Of a DNA stretch of 64,000 nucleotides, positions 51,310 to 60,813 are shown in pieces. Below the pieces are notes generated by a model, which saw nothing but the letters and a program-made list of their open reading frames with translations, searched no databases and was not told the DNA's origin. Source of the stretch: Persicitalea sp963716085. GTDB taxonomy: Bacteria > Bacteroidota > Bacteroidia > Cytophagales > Spirosomataceae. The first letter of the stretch is position 1; the number at the start of each line of letters is the position of its first letter. A program made the translations under genes and the position numbers. The stretch covers positions 4,340,001 through 4,404,000 of the forward strand of contig OY970288.1 of the NCBI GenBank assembly GCA_963716085.1, in the 5' to 3' direction.

Positions 51310-52377
51310 ATGGCGAAGCACACTTTGACCCGTCGGGATTTTTTGCAACGTTCGGCTTTGGGCGCGGCGGCTTTTTCTTTTGGAAAAATGCCGGAGCTTT
51401 TTAAAAGTCAGGGAATGGGCATTGTAGTGCATTCCTACGCCAGCCGCTGGAATTCCAAGACACCGAGCACAAAGTATCCGCCGCTGACCAATGCCGTGGA
51501 ACTGCTGGAGCATTGCCACAAAATAGGTGCAGGCGGTGTGCAAACCACCGTCCGCGACTGGACACCCGAAATCGCCCGCAAGCTGCGGAGCATGACCGAT
51601 AAAACGGGTATGTTTCTGGAAGGCTCGATCAGCCTGCCGCACAGTGCCGACGAAGCAAAACGCTTCGAGCAGGAGATCAAAACCGCTAAGGAGGCGGGCG
51701 TAAACATATTTCGCACCGTTTGCATGAACGGTCGCCGTTACGAAAACTTCCATAGCCCGGAGGCCATCGTAGAATTCAAGAAGGCTTCCGTCGCCGCCCT
51801 GGAAATGGCCGAACCCATCGCCAGAAAACTCGGCGTGAAGTTGGCGGTCGAAAACCATAAGGACTGGCGGGCCGACGAACTGGCCGCACTAATAAAACAA
51901 ATCGGCAGTGAGGCCGTGGGCGTCACGCTGGACTTTGGCAACAGCATTGCCCTGCTGGAAAAACCGATGGAAGTGGTAAATACCCTGGCCCCCTTCGTGC
52001 TGAGTACCCACGTCAAGGACATGGGCGTCCAGGAATACGAGGACGGCTTTTTGCTCTCAGAGGTACCACTCGGCGAGGGGATTCTGGATTTGCCGGAGAT
52101 CGTAAAGATTTGCAAAAAACACAACCCCAACGTGAATTTCAGTCTGGAAATGATCACCCGAGATCCGCTGCAAATTCCTGTCCTGACCGAAGGCTATTGG
52201 CCCGCCATGCAGGTGGTCCCGCCCGAAGACGTGGCTAATACGCTTCGGATGGTGCGTAAAAACAAATTTAAGACCGACTTGCCCACCGTTGCTCAACTCA
52301 GCCCCGAGGAACGTCTCGCCGTCGAGGAAAAAAACAACCTCGAATCGCTAAAATACAGCAAGGCAAAAATGCTTTAG
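51310..52377 (+). CDS. Tat-exported sugar phosphate isomerase/epimerase-like TIM-barrel protein
   Basis: 355 residues. Twin-arginine signal LTRRDFLQRSALGAAAFSFG, then an AP-endonuclease-2/xylose-isomerase-like barrel. Metal ligands appear in VENHKD (Glu), TLDFGNS (Asp), STHVKDMG (His) and SLEMITRD (Glu). The family isomerises or epimerises sugars or keto-sugars. Together with the exported Gfo/Idh enzyme it suggests conversion of an oxidised sugar in the periplasm. The 5' leader is entirely a 7-bp word array. Confidence 0.88.
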   Translation: MAKHTLTRRDFLQRSALGAAAFSFGKMPELFKSQGMGIVVHSYASRWNSKTPSTKYPPLTNAVELLEHCHKIGAGGVQTTVRDWTPEIARKLRSMTDKTGMFLEGSISLPHSADEAKRFEQEIKTAKEAGVNIFRTVCMNGRRYENFHSPEAIVEFKKASVAALEMAEPIARKLGVKLAVENHKDWRADELAALIKQIGSEAVGVTLDFGNSIALLEKPMEVVNTLAPFVLSTHVKDMGVQEYEDGFLLSEVPLGEGILDLPEIVKICKKHNPNVNFSLEMITRDPLQIPVLTEGYWPAMQVVPPEDVANTLRMVRKNKFKTDLPTVAQLSPEERLAVEEKNNLESLKYSKAKML

Positions 52378-52515
52378 GCTGTAGGCTATAAGCTGTAGGC
52401 CGAAGTGCTTATAAGCGTTTTTCTTGCTTTGTTGTTGATTATTTTTTTGGTGCCGATTTTTACATTTGCACTTACATCCAAAAAGCCTAAAGCCTACAGC
52501 TTATGGCCTAAAGCA
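52375..52515. repeat. Inverted AGGCTGT/GCCTACA word arrays
   Basis: AGGCTGT-AGGCTAT-AAGCTGT at 52375-52402 is matched in reverse by GCCTAAAGCCTACAGCTTATGG at about 52484-52506. The arms can pair over an 80-nt AT-rich loop containing TTATTTTTTT. The first array overlaps the stop codon of the TIM-barrel gene. Confidence 0.8.
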
Positions 52516-52522
52516 TAAAATA

Positions 52523-53308
52523 ATGTCACAAACCACCCTCCCCGGAATAAAACTCTTCGATCTTACAGGAAAATCCGCCATCGTCACCGGCGGCTCCAAG
52601 GGCCTTGGCCTCGCAATGGCCACCGGACTAGCCTCCGCCGGAGCCAGCGTGATGCTCGTCAACCGCAACGCGGACGAAGGCCAGCAAGCCGCTGACGACC
52701 TCGCCAACGACTACGGCATAAAGGCCGTTTCCTTCGCCGCCGACGTGACCAACGCCGAGCAAACCGAAGCGATGGCCAAAGCAGCTTTCGACGCCTTTGG
52801 CCGCATCGACATCCTCATCAACAGTGCAGGTATCAACATTCGGGGTGCCATCGACGAAGTGTCGCACGAAGATTTTCAAAAAGTAATGGACGTGAACGTA
52901 ACGGGTACCTGGCTATGCTGCCGCGCCGTAACGCCCTATATGAAGGAGGCCAAAAGCGGTAAAATCATCAACCTCGCCAGCACCCTCGGCATCGTGGGTC
53001 TAGTCAACCGCACGCCCTATACCGCCAGCAAAGGCGCGGTCGTGAACATGACCCGCGCCCTGGCCCTGGAACTGGCCCCCTTTGCCGTGAACGTGAACGC
53101 CGTTTGTCCTGGCCCTTTCCTGACCGAAATGAACCTCCCCATCTCAGAAAGTCCTGACGCCAAGAACTTTATCGTTAGTGTTACGGCCTTGGAACGTTGG
53201 GGTGAGCTGGCCGAGATTCAAGGCGTCGGCATATTCCTGGCCAGCGATGCGGCGAATTATATGGTCGGGTCGATTATAACCGTCGATGGTGGCTGGACGG
53301 CGCGGTAG
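52523..53308 (+). CDS. SDR family oxidoreductase
   Basis: 261 residues, cytoplasmic. TGGSKGLGLAM (cofactor Gly motif), NSAGINIRG, catalytic Ser/Tyr/Lys in LASTLGIVG and YTASKGAVV, and the C-terminal VDGGWTAR. Acidic/basic selectivity near NRNADEG suggests NADP preference, not certain. Last gene of the sugar-oxidation set; related SDRs reduce 2-keto-3-deoxygluconate or 5-ketogluconate, but the substrate here is unknown. Start fixed at MSQTTLPG, just after the word array. Confidence 0.92.
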   Translation: MSQTTLPGIKLFDLTGKSAIVTGGSKGLGLAMATGLASAGASVMLVNRNADEGQQAADDLANDYGIKAVSFAADVTNAEQTEAMAKAAFDAFGRIDILINSAGINIRGAIDEVSHEDFQKVMDVNVTGTWLCCRAVTPYMKEAKSGKIINLASTLGIVGLVNRTPYTASKGAVVNMTRALALELAPFAVNVNAVCPGPFLTEMNLPISESPDAKNFIVSVTALERWGELAEIQGVGIFLASDAANYMVGSIITVDGGWTAR

Positions 53309-53344
53309 GAAAGCAAGAAACATCAATAAACTCTTTTGAGGGAA

Positions 53345-53384
53345 GCAGCTCTGCTGGCTGGGGTTAGCCGACAGAGCGGCTTTT
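53345..53384 (+). terminator. Terminator between convergent SDR and M3 peptidase genes
   Basis: GCAGCTCTGCTGGCT (53345-53359) and AGCCGACAGAGCGGC (53366-53380) form a long imperfect stem followed by TTTTC. Confidence 0.8.
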
Positions 53385-53392
53385 CTTTCGTC

Positions 53393-55123
53393 TTATTCCA
53401 GACTTGCCAACTCCTGCCGCACAAAATCCATTAACTCCGTGATATGTTTTTTAGAAAAATCGAACGGTACGCGGGCGGCTTCGTAAATCTGCCCGATGGG
53501 TGCGGTGTAGCCTAGTTTCAGGGCGTCGAGGTAGCCTTGCAGGCCTTGCTTAGGGTTTTCGCGGTAGTTTTTCCAGACGCCGATGGCCCCCAACTGCGCG
53601 ATGCCGTACTCGATGTAGTAAAACGGCACCTGATAAATGTGCAACTGCCGCTGCCAGCCGTAGGCGCGGAATTGCTCCAGCCCTTTCCAATCCATCACCG
53701 AATCCCCAAATTCCTGATAGATCCTGACCCAGGCCTCGGTGCGCTGTACGTCGGTGTGAGCGGGGTTTTCGTAGAGCCAGTGTTGGAATTTGTCCACCGT
53801 GGCCACCCAGGGCAAGGTTTCGATAATCGATTCTAAGTGCTGGACTTTGGCGCGGCGAAGCTCTTCTTCGTTATCGAAAAACTCGTCCCAGAAATCCATC
53901 GTCAACAGTTCCATTGACATCGACGCCAACTCGGCTACTTCCGAAGGCGTGTGCTTGAAGGAATTGAGGGCTAAGTCGCGCGTGACGAGCGAATGTACGG
54001 CGTGGCCGCCTTCGTGCAGCAGCGTTACCATATCGCGCAGGTTGGTGGTGGCGTTCATGAAGATGAACGGTACGCCGATTTCGTCCAGCGGGTAATTATA
54101 GCCGCCCGGTGCCTTGCCCTTCCTGGACTCTAGGTCGAGGTGACCCATGCGTTTCATAATGCGCAGACAGTCGCCCAGAAACGGGTCGAGTCGCGTGAAG
54201 CAGCGGATGGTCTTGGTCAGCAATTCGTCGCCACTGGCGAAGGGCTTCAAGGGCGGGCGTCCCTGCGGATCGACCTTGGTGTCCCAGGGGCGGAGTTCAG
54301 CCACGCCCAGGGTACTCTTGCGCTTTTGCGCCATATCATCCAGCAGCGGTACCACGGCCTCGCGCACGGCGGCATGAAACTCGAAACAGTCCTCGGGCGT
54401 GTAGTCGAAGCGCCCCATCGCCGCGAACATGTAGTCGCGGTAGTTGGCAAAATCCGCGTTGCGGCTTACCTCGTCGCGGAGTTTTACGAGCGTATTCAGC
54501 AGGTCGTCCAGCGTTTCGTGGTCTTGGTAGCGGCGCTCGCTGATGGCCCGCCAGGCTTCTTCGCGCACGGCGCGGTCGGTGTCGAACAGGCGGTCGCCCG
54601 CTTTTTGGAGCGTCATTTCTTCGCCGTCGAGCGTCACGGTCATGGCCCCGGCGATGGAGCCGTACTTTTGCTCCTCGGTTTGGAGCTGAGTTTGCAGCGG
54701 CACGTTTTCGTCACGGAAGATTTCGATGGCCTTCTTCATGCTACGAATCGTGATGTCGAAGCCGGTGTCGGTCAGTTCTGGCAAGAAAGGGCTGTCGGCG
54801 GCTTTTTTGTCGAGATCATTGCCATACACAGCTAGTTTGGGCTGGATTTCACCGATAAAAAATTGCAGCGACTGCACCAATTCTTCGTTGGCGGTGTCGC
54901 AGGTTTGCCGAATGTAGCGCCAGGCAAAATTTTCGGACAGGTACGATTCCAGCTCGCTACGATCCAGAAACCACTGCCGCAAGTCGGCGACGCCCGTTAT
55001 CTCGCGGGCCTTGAGGTTTTCGTATAAGGGCTGGACGTCCGTCCAACTCGTCAGTTCTATCTCTTCCCCGATGAATGGGCGGGCGTGGCGTTGGGGAATG
55101 GTGATGTTTTCTTCCTGGGTCAT
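53393..55123 (-). CDS. M3 family oligoendopeptidase (PepF-like)
   Basis: 576 residues from the ATG at 55123 (MTQEENITIPQRHARPF); an upstream extension of 33 codons includes the promoter and is not homologous. Zinc motif HEGGH at 370-374, followed by the second Glu in SEVAELASMSMELL, and the substrate Tyr/His region YQVPFYYIEYGIAQLGA. Cytoplasmic thimet-oligopeptidase fold degrading short peptides. Single gene with its own -7 element. Confidence 0.94.
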   Translation of the reverse strand: MTQEENITIPQRHARPFIGEEIELTSWTDVQPLYENLKAREITGVADLRQWFLDRSELESYLSENFAWRYIRQTCDTANEELVQSLQFFIGEIQPKLAVYGNDLDKKAADSPFLPELTDTGFDITIRSMKKAIEIFRDENVPLQTQLQTEEQKYGSIAGAMTVTLDGEEMTLQKAGDRLFDTDRAVREEAWRAISERRYQDHETLDDLLNTLVKLRDEVSRNADFANYRDYMFAAMGRFDYTPEDCFEFHAAVREAVVPLLDDMAQKRKSTLGVAELRPWDTKVDPQGRPPLKPFASGDELLTKTIRCFTRLDPFLGDCLRIMKRMGHLDLESRKGKAPGGYNYPLDEIGVPFIFMNATTNLRDMVTLLHEGGHAVHSLVTRDLALNSFKHTPSEVAELASMSMELLTMDFWDEFFDNEEELRRAKVQHLESIIETLPWVATVDKFQHWLYENPAHTDVQRTEAWVRIYQEFGDSVMDWKGLEQFRAYGWQRQLHIYQVPFYYIEYGIAQLGAIGVWKNYRENPKQGLQGYLDALKLGYTAPIGQIYEAARVPFDFSKKHITELMDFVRQELASLE

Positions 55124-55179
55124 GGGTAAGTGGGTTGGGTGCTCGGTAATGATATTTTTTCTAACGGGATATAGGGAAA

Positions 55180-55187
55180 CAAAGTTA
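55180..55187 (-). promoter_or_regulatory. Bacteroidota -7 element TAACTTTG upstream of the M3 peptidase
   Basis: Perfect TAnnTTTG on the minus strand, 57 nt before the ATG. No TTTG at the usual distance. Confidence 0.45.
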
Positions 55188-55334
55188 GCGGATGTGGCGT
55201 TTACTGGCCTTTCAACAAGCAATAAGTTTGCTAAATTGCGCCTTTATTCGCGTTCAGCTCATTTTTTCAAATGTAATCTGACCAAAAAACGCAAGTTTCA
55301 ACTTCTCTACGTTTCTCTATCGCCTTAGAATTAG

Positions 55335-56465
55335 ATGGCCAAAACCTCCAACCTCGACAACCTAGTTTACGCCATTCACAAATGGTCCGGCCTGATCGCC
55401 GGCTTGTTCATCCTGATGTTCAGCATCACGGGTACTTTGCTCATTTTCAATGATGAAATCGACACGGCAACCAACGCCGAGATGGTGAAGGTTTCACCTG
55501 ACGGGCAACATTTGTCGGCGGATGATTTGGTAAAATCACTTGTCAGAGAATACCCCGACGCTTCCCTGAGCAGCACGTTCCTCTATCCCGGCGTCCCCGA
55601 CCGTGCCCCAATGACCGAACTTAGTCTGGACGGTACGCGCTGGTGGGTGTACCAAAATCCTGTCACGGGAGCTGTGCTGGGCAAGCGCGAGCGCAACGAG
55701 ACGCTTATGAAGCAGGTGCTGCACATCCACGAACACCTCACGCTGGGCCAACCGGGTCACGCCATCCTGTTGGTGGTGGGCATCGCGCTGATCTTACTGG
55801 TACTATCGGGACTGTGGCACTACCGCAAGTCGCTGCTGTCGGTGTTCAAGATTGGCGTGCGCAACAGAAACACGTATCTCGTCAACTCCGACCTACACAA
55901 ATTGACGGGCGTCCTGAGTTTTGTTTTTCTGCTGTTGATGGCCGTCACGGGCAGTTTCATGCACTGGGAGAAAGTCGAACGGATGTTTGAGCCGAAGGAA
56001 GAACCCGCCGCAACGCAACCCGAAGCCCCCAAAGCCGAACCCGCCGCGCCCGATTACACGCGGCTCTCCCTGGCCCGCAGCCTGGCCACCGCCAAAGCAG
56101 TCATTCCGAACTTCACGCCCGCCCAAATCAAGTACCCCAAAGATGCCGAAGGCCCGGTGACCATCGCCGGAACGCGTCCCGAAAGCAATCGCCTGCTGGG
56201 GGTGTACCCTTCATCGGTAGAAATCAATCCCGCCAATGGCGAGGTAGTGAAAGTGCAACACGCCGAAGACCGCGACTTCGAGGCCAACGCCGAATCCTTT
56301 ATGGAGCAAGTTCACTTCGGGCATTACGGCGGCATATTCATCCAACTTCTCTATGGCTTGGGCGGCATCGGCCTGGGCATCATGACCGTCACAGGATTTG
56401 TAATTTGGTGGAAGAAGCGGAAATTTCCCGCGCCAGGGCGTAAAGTCGCTAAGGCGAGCGTCTGA
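55335..56465 (+). CDS. PepSY-associated TM helix protein
   Basis: 376 residues, four membrane helices: LIAGLFILMFSITGTLLIF (about 20-38), AILLVVGIALILLVLSGLWH (about 143-163), GVLSFVFLLLMAVTGSFMHW (about 192-212) and GGIGLGIMTVTGFVIWWKK (about 340-360). Conserved HKWSG (His16), HIHEHLTLG, SDLHKLTG and HFGHYGG histidines fit the PepSY_TM family, whose members are linked to ferric-siderophore or iron reduction. A Pro/Ala/Glu-rich linker (EPAATQPEAPKAEPAAPDY) splits the periplasmic part. No TonB receptor is adjacent. Confidence 0.92.
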   Translation: MAKTSNLDNLVYAIHKWSGLIAGLFILMFSITGTLLIFNDEIDTATNAEMVKVSPDGQHLSADDLVKSLVREYPDASLSSTFLYPGVPDRAPMTELSLDGTRWWVYQNPVTGAVLGKRERNETLMKQVLHIHEHLTLGQPGHAILLVVGIALILLVLSGLWHYRKSLLSVFKIGVRNRNTYLVNSDLHKLTGVLSFVFLLLMAVTGSFMHWEKVERMFEPKEEPAATQPEAPKAEPAAPDYTRLSLARSLATAKAVIPNFTPAQIKYPKDAEGPVTIAGTRPESNRLLGVYPSSVEINPANGEVVKVQHAEDRDFEANAESFMEQVHFGHYGGIFIQLLYGLGGIGLGIMTVTGFVIWWKKRKFPAPGRKVAKASV

Positions 56466-56467
56466 TT

Positions 56468-57454
56468 CTACCAGAATTTTTCACCAGAAGTTTGAGTCCG
56501 GCCAGAAATCAAAGATTGCGCCATCTGCAGTCCCGACTGAAACGCCCCCTCTACATTTCCCATGCCAAAACCATCGCCGCCCATCAATAGTGGAAATGGC
56601 GTCCCTAAATCGGCGAAAGGCTCCGGTGAGCGCACATCGGCCAAGCTGTAACGCCAGCGGTGCACTTGGTATTCGACGATGCTTTCGGCGGGAATCCAGT
56701 CGGTCAACTGGTCGAGTATTTTCTGTCCGGCCGCGGGCAAATCACCTTCCAGATTAGCCAAGCTAAACGCCGGTGAAGCGTGAATCGTGACGGTGGGCTT
56801 CTCGGGCGCGATACCCTTTTGCCGATTGTCGGCTACGGTAGCAATATCGCCTTCCTCATACTTCACCAGTCCGGGTTCGGGAATCTTGCTTGATTCTTTC
56901 AGCAGAACCATTACGGCCAGACAAGGCTGATAAATGATGGCAGAAAAAGCGTGTTCTCCAGCTTCGTTCAGCGGTATATCGCTGTCTTGCAGCAATGTCG
57001 CTGCTTGCGGAGCAGGAATAGTCAGGATGAGCGCATCGGCGGTATAGGTGTTTCCGGTTTCGGTCGTCACGCGGCAGCCCTGTCCCTCGCTTTCGATCAG
57101 CGTGGCGCGTTCTTTCAGGATTATATTCAGGTCTTTCGCCAAGTGTTTGGGGATCGTACTCATCCCGTTGGCACCAAAGTAGCGCGGATGCTCGATACCC
57201 GCTTCTTCCAGGTTCCAGGCCTGAGCGATATTTTCGGCTTCGAGTGTGTCGATGAGCTGCCGGAACGCGGGCGTGCGCACCGAAAAATACTGCGCCCCGT
57301 GGTCGGCGCGGGTATCCTGGATTCGGCGGGTGGCCATGCGGCCGCCGACGCCGCGGCCTTTGTCGAGTATGGTAACCTCCCAACCGTGGGCGGTGAGTTC
57401 GCGGGCGGCGGCGAGTCCGGTCATGCCGGCACCGATAATAAGGCAAGAGTTCAT
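56468..57454 (-). CDS. NAD(P)/FAD-dependent oxidoreductase (renalase-like amine oxidase)
   Basis: 328 residues. N-terminal dinucleotide fold CLIIGAGMTGLAAARELTAHGWE, the DKGRGVGGRMATRR motif characteristic of the bacterial renalase-like group, and C-terminal FAD contact LLMGGDGFGMGNVEGAFQSG. Renalases oxidise wrongly reduced dihydro-NAD(P) isomers; that function is plausible, not shown. Stop codons of this gene and of the PepSY gene are two bases apart (convergent). Confidence 0.92.
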   Translation of the reverse strand: MNSCLIIGAGMTGLAAARELTAHGWEVTILDKGRGVGGRMATRRIQDTRADHGAQYFSVRTPAFRQLIDTLEAENIAQAWNLEEAGIEHPRYFGANGMSTIPKHLAKDLNIILKERATLIESEGQGCRVTTETGNTYTADALILTIPAPQAATLLQDSDIPLNEAGEHAFSAIIYQPCLAVMVLLKESSKIPEPGLVKYEEGDIATVADNRQKGIAPEKPTVTIHASPAFSLANLEGDLPAAGQKILDQLTDWIPAESIVEYQVHRWRYSLADVRSPEPFADLGTPFPLLMGGDGFGMGNVEGAFQSGLQMAQSLISGRTQTSGEKFW

Positions 57455-57523
57455 TTTAATGGTCTATGGTGGGGGATGTTAACTAAAAAAGACGATGAGA
57501 AGGTTTTTTGATTATGAAGATTA

Positions 57524-57892
57524 TCAGACCATTTTTCGCATTTTCTCTAAATATTCGAAGCCTTCCTGAATGGCTTTTACTCGGAGGGTGCCGTGATAAT
57601 ATCCCAGCAAATGCAGTTGCTCGTAGGCTCCGTTCAGATACTTCAGAAACTTCTTGTCGTATTTCGCCACCCTCTTCTTGTAGTCCTCGATGCTTTTGGG
57701 CTTCACGAATTTGTCGCCTTCTTTTTGCTTCAAAAACTCATCGGCGACCATGAGAACGGCATTGTAAGCTGTACCCGAAGCCATTTGGACATATTTCATG
57801 TCTTGATACTCGGTTCCGTGTTTTTTCGCCTTCTCGCTCAATATTTCTTTGGCGTTGGTGACGTAACGGTCTATTTCAGCGGCGTTGTTCAT
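57524..57892 (-). CDS. DUF5618 family small helical protein
   Basis: 122 residues, all-helical: IDRYVTNAKEILSEKAKKHG, TEYQDMKYVQMASGTAYNAV, LMVADEFLKQKEGD, then a KKFLKYLNGAYEQLHLLGYY region. It resembles DUF5618 and, loosely, HEPN-type four-helix bundles; the HEPN R-x4-6-H motif is not evident. No nucleotidyltransferase partner is next to it. Function unknown. Confidence 0.75.
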   Translation of the reverse strand: MNNAAEIDRYVTNAKEILSEKAKKHGTEYQDMKYVQMASGTAYNAVLMVADEFLKQKEGDKFVKPKSIEDYKKRVAKYDKKFLKYLNGAYEQLHLLGYYHGTLRVKAIQEGFEYLEKMRKMV

Positions 57893-57974
57893 TCGGGTTT
57901 TTGAGTAGTGTCAGGTGGGTTTCAAAAGTACGATTTTTTTGCAAAAAGGCGGGGAAGCCTATTGTTCAATCGAT

Positions 57975-57982
57975 TATATTTG
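57975..57982 (+). promoter_or_regulatory. Bacteroidota -7 element TATATTTG
   Basis: Perfect TAnnTTTG, 43 nt before the ATG of the sorting-domain protein at 58026. Confidence 0.5.
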
Positions 57983-58025
57983 TATTTTAGAGTAAGAAGA
58001 CTTTCGTTTAACAGACATACGCATA

Positions 58026-59186
58026 ATGAAAAACATATACTGGAAATTTTGGTGCATAGCATTGTGCTTGATTTTTCTTCGTATCCCGGAGACAGAAGCG
58101 CAGCTTGGTCCCTACACGCTTAGCTGGTCATTCGACCAGACTTTGGCGGGAACATCTTCGAGCCCCAACTTCGTAGTATCGGATGCTGCACTTTCGAGCG
58201 GGCTCACAAAGTTTGATTTGAATGAAGGTTTCGGCAACGTGAATAATCCGGCCACATCGAATAAGGCATTTATCGTCTATCGAACTTGGCCTGCATCATA
58301 TCAAGCCAACCGCTATCTTGAAGTGAAGTTCACTCCTCAAACTTTCGAATACGACTTAAATCTGCTTCAGGTGAACCTTAGGCGGTCCCCCACCGGCCCA
58401 AAGTCAGTTAGATTGACCATGACGATCAGTAAGTTCAAATCGGCTGTTGACTCTGTGACGTTCGACTTAGCTACTTTCTCGATTCCCCAAAATGATGTAT
58501 TCTACTTCAATTTCAACAATACGATGCGGCTCAATCAGTATTCCAGTTACACGATCCGACTGCATGGCTACGAAGCCATTAACAACAGTGGGACATTGTG
58601 GTTCGATGACTTGATCCTTCGTGGTAATCTGACAGGCTTTGTTCTCCCCGTCCACCTTACTTACTTCAACGCCCAGTCCATCGACAACCAGGTGGAACTC
58701 AACTGGGAAACGGCCTTGGAGCAGAACAGCCGGGAATTCATCGTGCAGCGTAGTAATGATTTGAAGGAGTTTGGCGATGTGGGCCGCGTAGTAGCGGCGG
58801 GTGAATCGGACGGCAAAAGGCAGTACACTTTCACAGACTTCAATCCGCCTTCGGGCAGCAACTATTACCGGTTGCGGATGGTGGATAAGGACGACACCTA
58901 CGAATACTCCAAAGTGCGGGACGTGGTCGTGCGGCCCGGTCAGCCCACGCTGTGGGTGGCGGCTAACCCTACTTCCGGCGAGCGGATCAGGGTACGCGCC
59001 TCGGGTGTGGAGGACGACGCCCTGCGCCTGACGACGGTCACGGGACAGAATATCAGTTTCCGCGTCGATCAAAAGTCGGACGGCTACACGGAGCTTGTTC
59101 CGACGACTCCCCTCGCGTCAGGTATGTATTTCCTTTCCCTCGATCAGGACGGAATGCAACTACACACCAAAGTGCTGGTATATTGA
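58026..59186 (+). CDS. Secreted protein with T9SS-type C-terminal region
   Basis: 386 residues. Signal peptide to about residue 26 (ETEAQLG); a beta-sandwich of about 180 residues with FDQTLAGTSSSPNFVVSDAA and TLWFDDLILRG; then the very common Bacteroidota block LPVHLTYFNAQSIDNQVELN, WETALEQNSREFIVQRSNDL, YYRLRMVDKDDTYEYSKVRD, and a C-terminal sorting-like domain (WVAANPTSGERIRV ... GMYFLSLDQDG ... TKVLVY). The latter would direct export through the type IX system whose GldD is at 24 kb. Function of the N-terminal domain unknown. Confidence 0.85.
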   Translation: MKNIYWKFWCIALCLIFLRIPETEAQLGPYTLSWSFDQTLAGTSSSPNFVVSDAALSSGLTKFDLNEGFGNVNNPATSNKAFIVYRTWPASYQANRYLEVKFTPQTFEYDLNLLQVNLRRSPTGPKSVRLTMTISKFKSAVDSVTFDLATFSIPQNDVFYFNFNNTMRLNQYSSYTIRLHGYEAINNSGTLWFDDLILRGNLTGFVLPVHLTYFNAQSIDNQVELNWETALEQNSREFIVQRSNDLKEFGDVGRVVAAGESDGKRQYTFTDFNPPSGSNYYRLRMVDKDDTYEYSKVRDVVVRPGQPTLWVAANPTSGERIRVRASGVEDDALRLTTVTGQNISFRVDQKSDGYTELVPTTPLASGMYFLSLDQDGMQLHTKVLVY

Positions 59187-59188
59187 CG

Positions 59189-60808
59189 CTACCGCAGCGG
59201 TAGTATTACTTCCGCGATTCGTTTGGGCTTCTCCGGTTTGAGATTATCCAGATTGTAGTGCAGCCCCACGTTCTCGCGGCGGGCCATGGCCATCTTGATA
59301 ACCAAATACGAGACCGTAATCATGTTCCGCAGTTCGCAAATCGCCACCGACACTTTCGACTCACGGTAAAGCTGCTCGTGCTCTACGTGCAGCAGTTGCA
59401 GGCGGTCGTAGGCGCGTTTCATCCGGCGGTTGGTACGCACGATGCCCACGTAGTTGGACATGATGCTGTTTAGTTCACGCGTCATCTCGGTCACCAGTAC
59501 CTGCTCTTCGGGATGCGTTGTGCCGGAATCGTCCCACTCGGGAATACCTTTGGGAATCATTGCTTTCTCGTAATGCTTTACCGTGCTTAGGTACGCGCGG
59601 TGTCCGAACACTGCCGCTTCCAGCAGTGAGTTGGACGCCAGACGATTGGCCCCATGCAGCCCGGTGGCCGAGCACTCACCGACGGCGTACAGAAACTGGA
59701 TATTCGTTTGCCCCCATTCATTAGCCTTGACACCACCGCACATGTAATGCTGCGCGGGTACCACGGGAATCATGTCTTTACGGACGTCGATGCCGATGCC
59801 GAGGCAATACTGGTTGATGTTGGGAAAATGCTTCAGGAACTCCTCGTAATCCAGGTGCCGCACGTCGAGATAGACGTGTTCGACCCCGTAGGTTTTCATT
59901 TCGGAGTCGATGGCGCGGGCCACGATATCGCGCGGGGCGAGCGACAGGCGTTCGTCGTACCGCTCCATAAACGTACTGCCGTCGGCGTGTTTCAGGATTC
60001 CCCCAAAACCCCGGACTGCCTCTGAAATAAGGAAGGAAGGTTTCTTGCCCGGCTGAAAAAGACTGGTTGGATGGAACTGGATAAACTCCATATTATCACA
60101 AATCCCCTTGGAGCGATAAGCCATCGCGATGCCGTCGCCCGTGGCGATGGTGGGATTGGTCGTACTTTGGTAGATATTGCCCACACCGCCCGTCGCGACC
60201 AGGGTGGTTTTTGCCAAAAACTTTTCTACCTGACTGGTTTTCAAGTTCAAAACGTACGCACCGTAACACTCGATGTCTTCGCGGTAGCGGTACACCGTTT
60301 CGCCCAAATGGTGCTGGGTGATAAACTCGACGGCGTAGTAATGCGTAAAAATCTCAATGTTCTTGTGCCGGCGAACTTCGCCGAGTAAGGCGCGTTCGAT
60401 TTCGGCCCCGGTGATGTCTTTGAAATGCAAAATGCGGTGATCGGAATGACCGCCTTCTTTGGCCAGGTCATAATCGCCGTCCTCCTCTTTGTCGAAACGG
60501 GTGCCGTAATCGATCAATTCCTGAATGCGGTCGGGGCCTTCCTCGACCACGATCTCCACGATTTCGCGCTTGTTGATGCCGTCGCCCGCGTCCATCGTGT
60601 CGTCGATGTGCTTTTCGAAGGTGTCAGTCTCGGCCCACACCGCCGCGATACCGCCCTGGGCGTATTTAGTATTGGTTTCATCGGCCCGCACCTTGGTGAT
60701 GACGGCGATGGAAACATCCTCGCGTCCCTCGAAATGCCGCGCCAACTTGGCGGCATAACTTAGCCCGGCAATTCCGGAACCGATGACTAGAAAGTCGAAT
60801 TTTGGCAT
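59189..60808 (-). CDS. nadB: L-aspartate oxidase
   Basis: 539 residues. FAD motif VIGSGIAGLSYAAKLA, TKYAQGGIAAVW, EGGHSDHRILHFKDITG, and the active-site region IPVVPAQHYMCGGVKANEWG, with ATGLHGANRLASNSLLEA. It oxidises aspartate to iminoaspartate, the first step of NAD synthesis, feeding NadA. Convergent with the sorting-domain gene with a two-base gap. nadA lies upstream on the same strand, separated by a lipoprotein gene and two repeat hairpins, so the pathway genes are clustered but probably not tightly co-transcribed. Confidence 0.97.
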   Translation of the reverse strand: MPKFDFLVIGSGIAGLSYAAKLARHFEGREDVSIAVITKVRADETNTKYAQGGIAAVWAETDTFEKHIDDTMDAGDGINKREIVEIVVEEGPDRIQELIDYGTRFDKEEDGDYDLAKEGGHSDHRILHFKDITGAEIERALLGEVRRHKNIEIFTHYYAVEFITQHHLGETVYRYREDIECYGAYVLNLKTSQVEKFLAKTTLVATGGVGNIYQSTTNPTIATGDGIAMAYRSKGICDNMEFIQFHPTSLFQPGKKPSFLISEAVRGFGGILKHADGSTFMERYDERLSLAPRDIVARAIDSEMKTYGVEHVYLDVRHLDYEEFLKHFPNINQYCLGIGIDVRKDMIPVVPAQHYMCGGVKANEWGQTNIQFLYAVGECSATGLHGANRLASNSLLEAAVFGHRAYLSTVKHYEKAMIPKGIPEWDDSGTTHPEEQVLVTEMTRELNSIMSNYVGIVRTNRRMKRAYDRLQLLHVEHEQLYRESKVSVAICELRNMITVSYLVIKMAMARRENVGLHYNLDNLKPEKPKRIAEVILPLR

Positions 60809-60813
60809 TTGTT

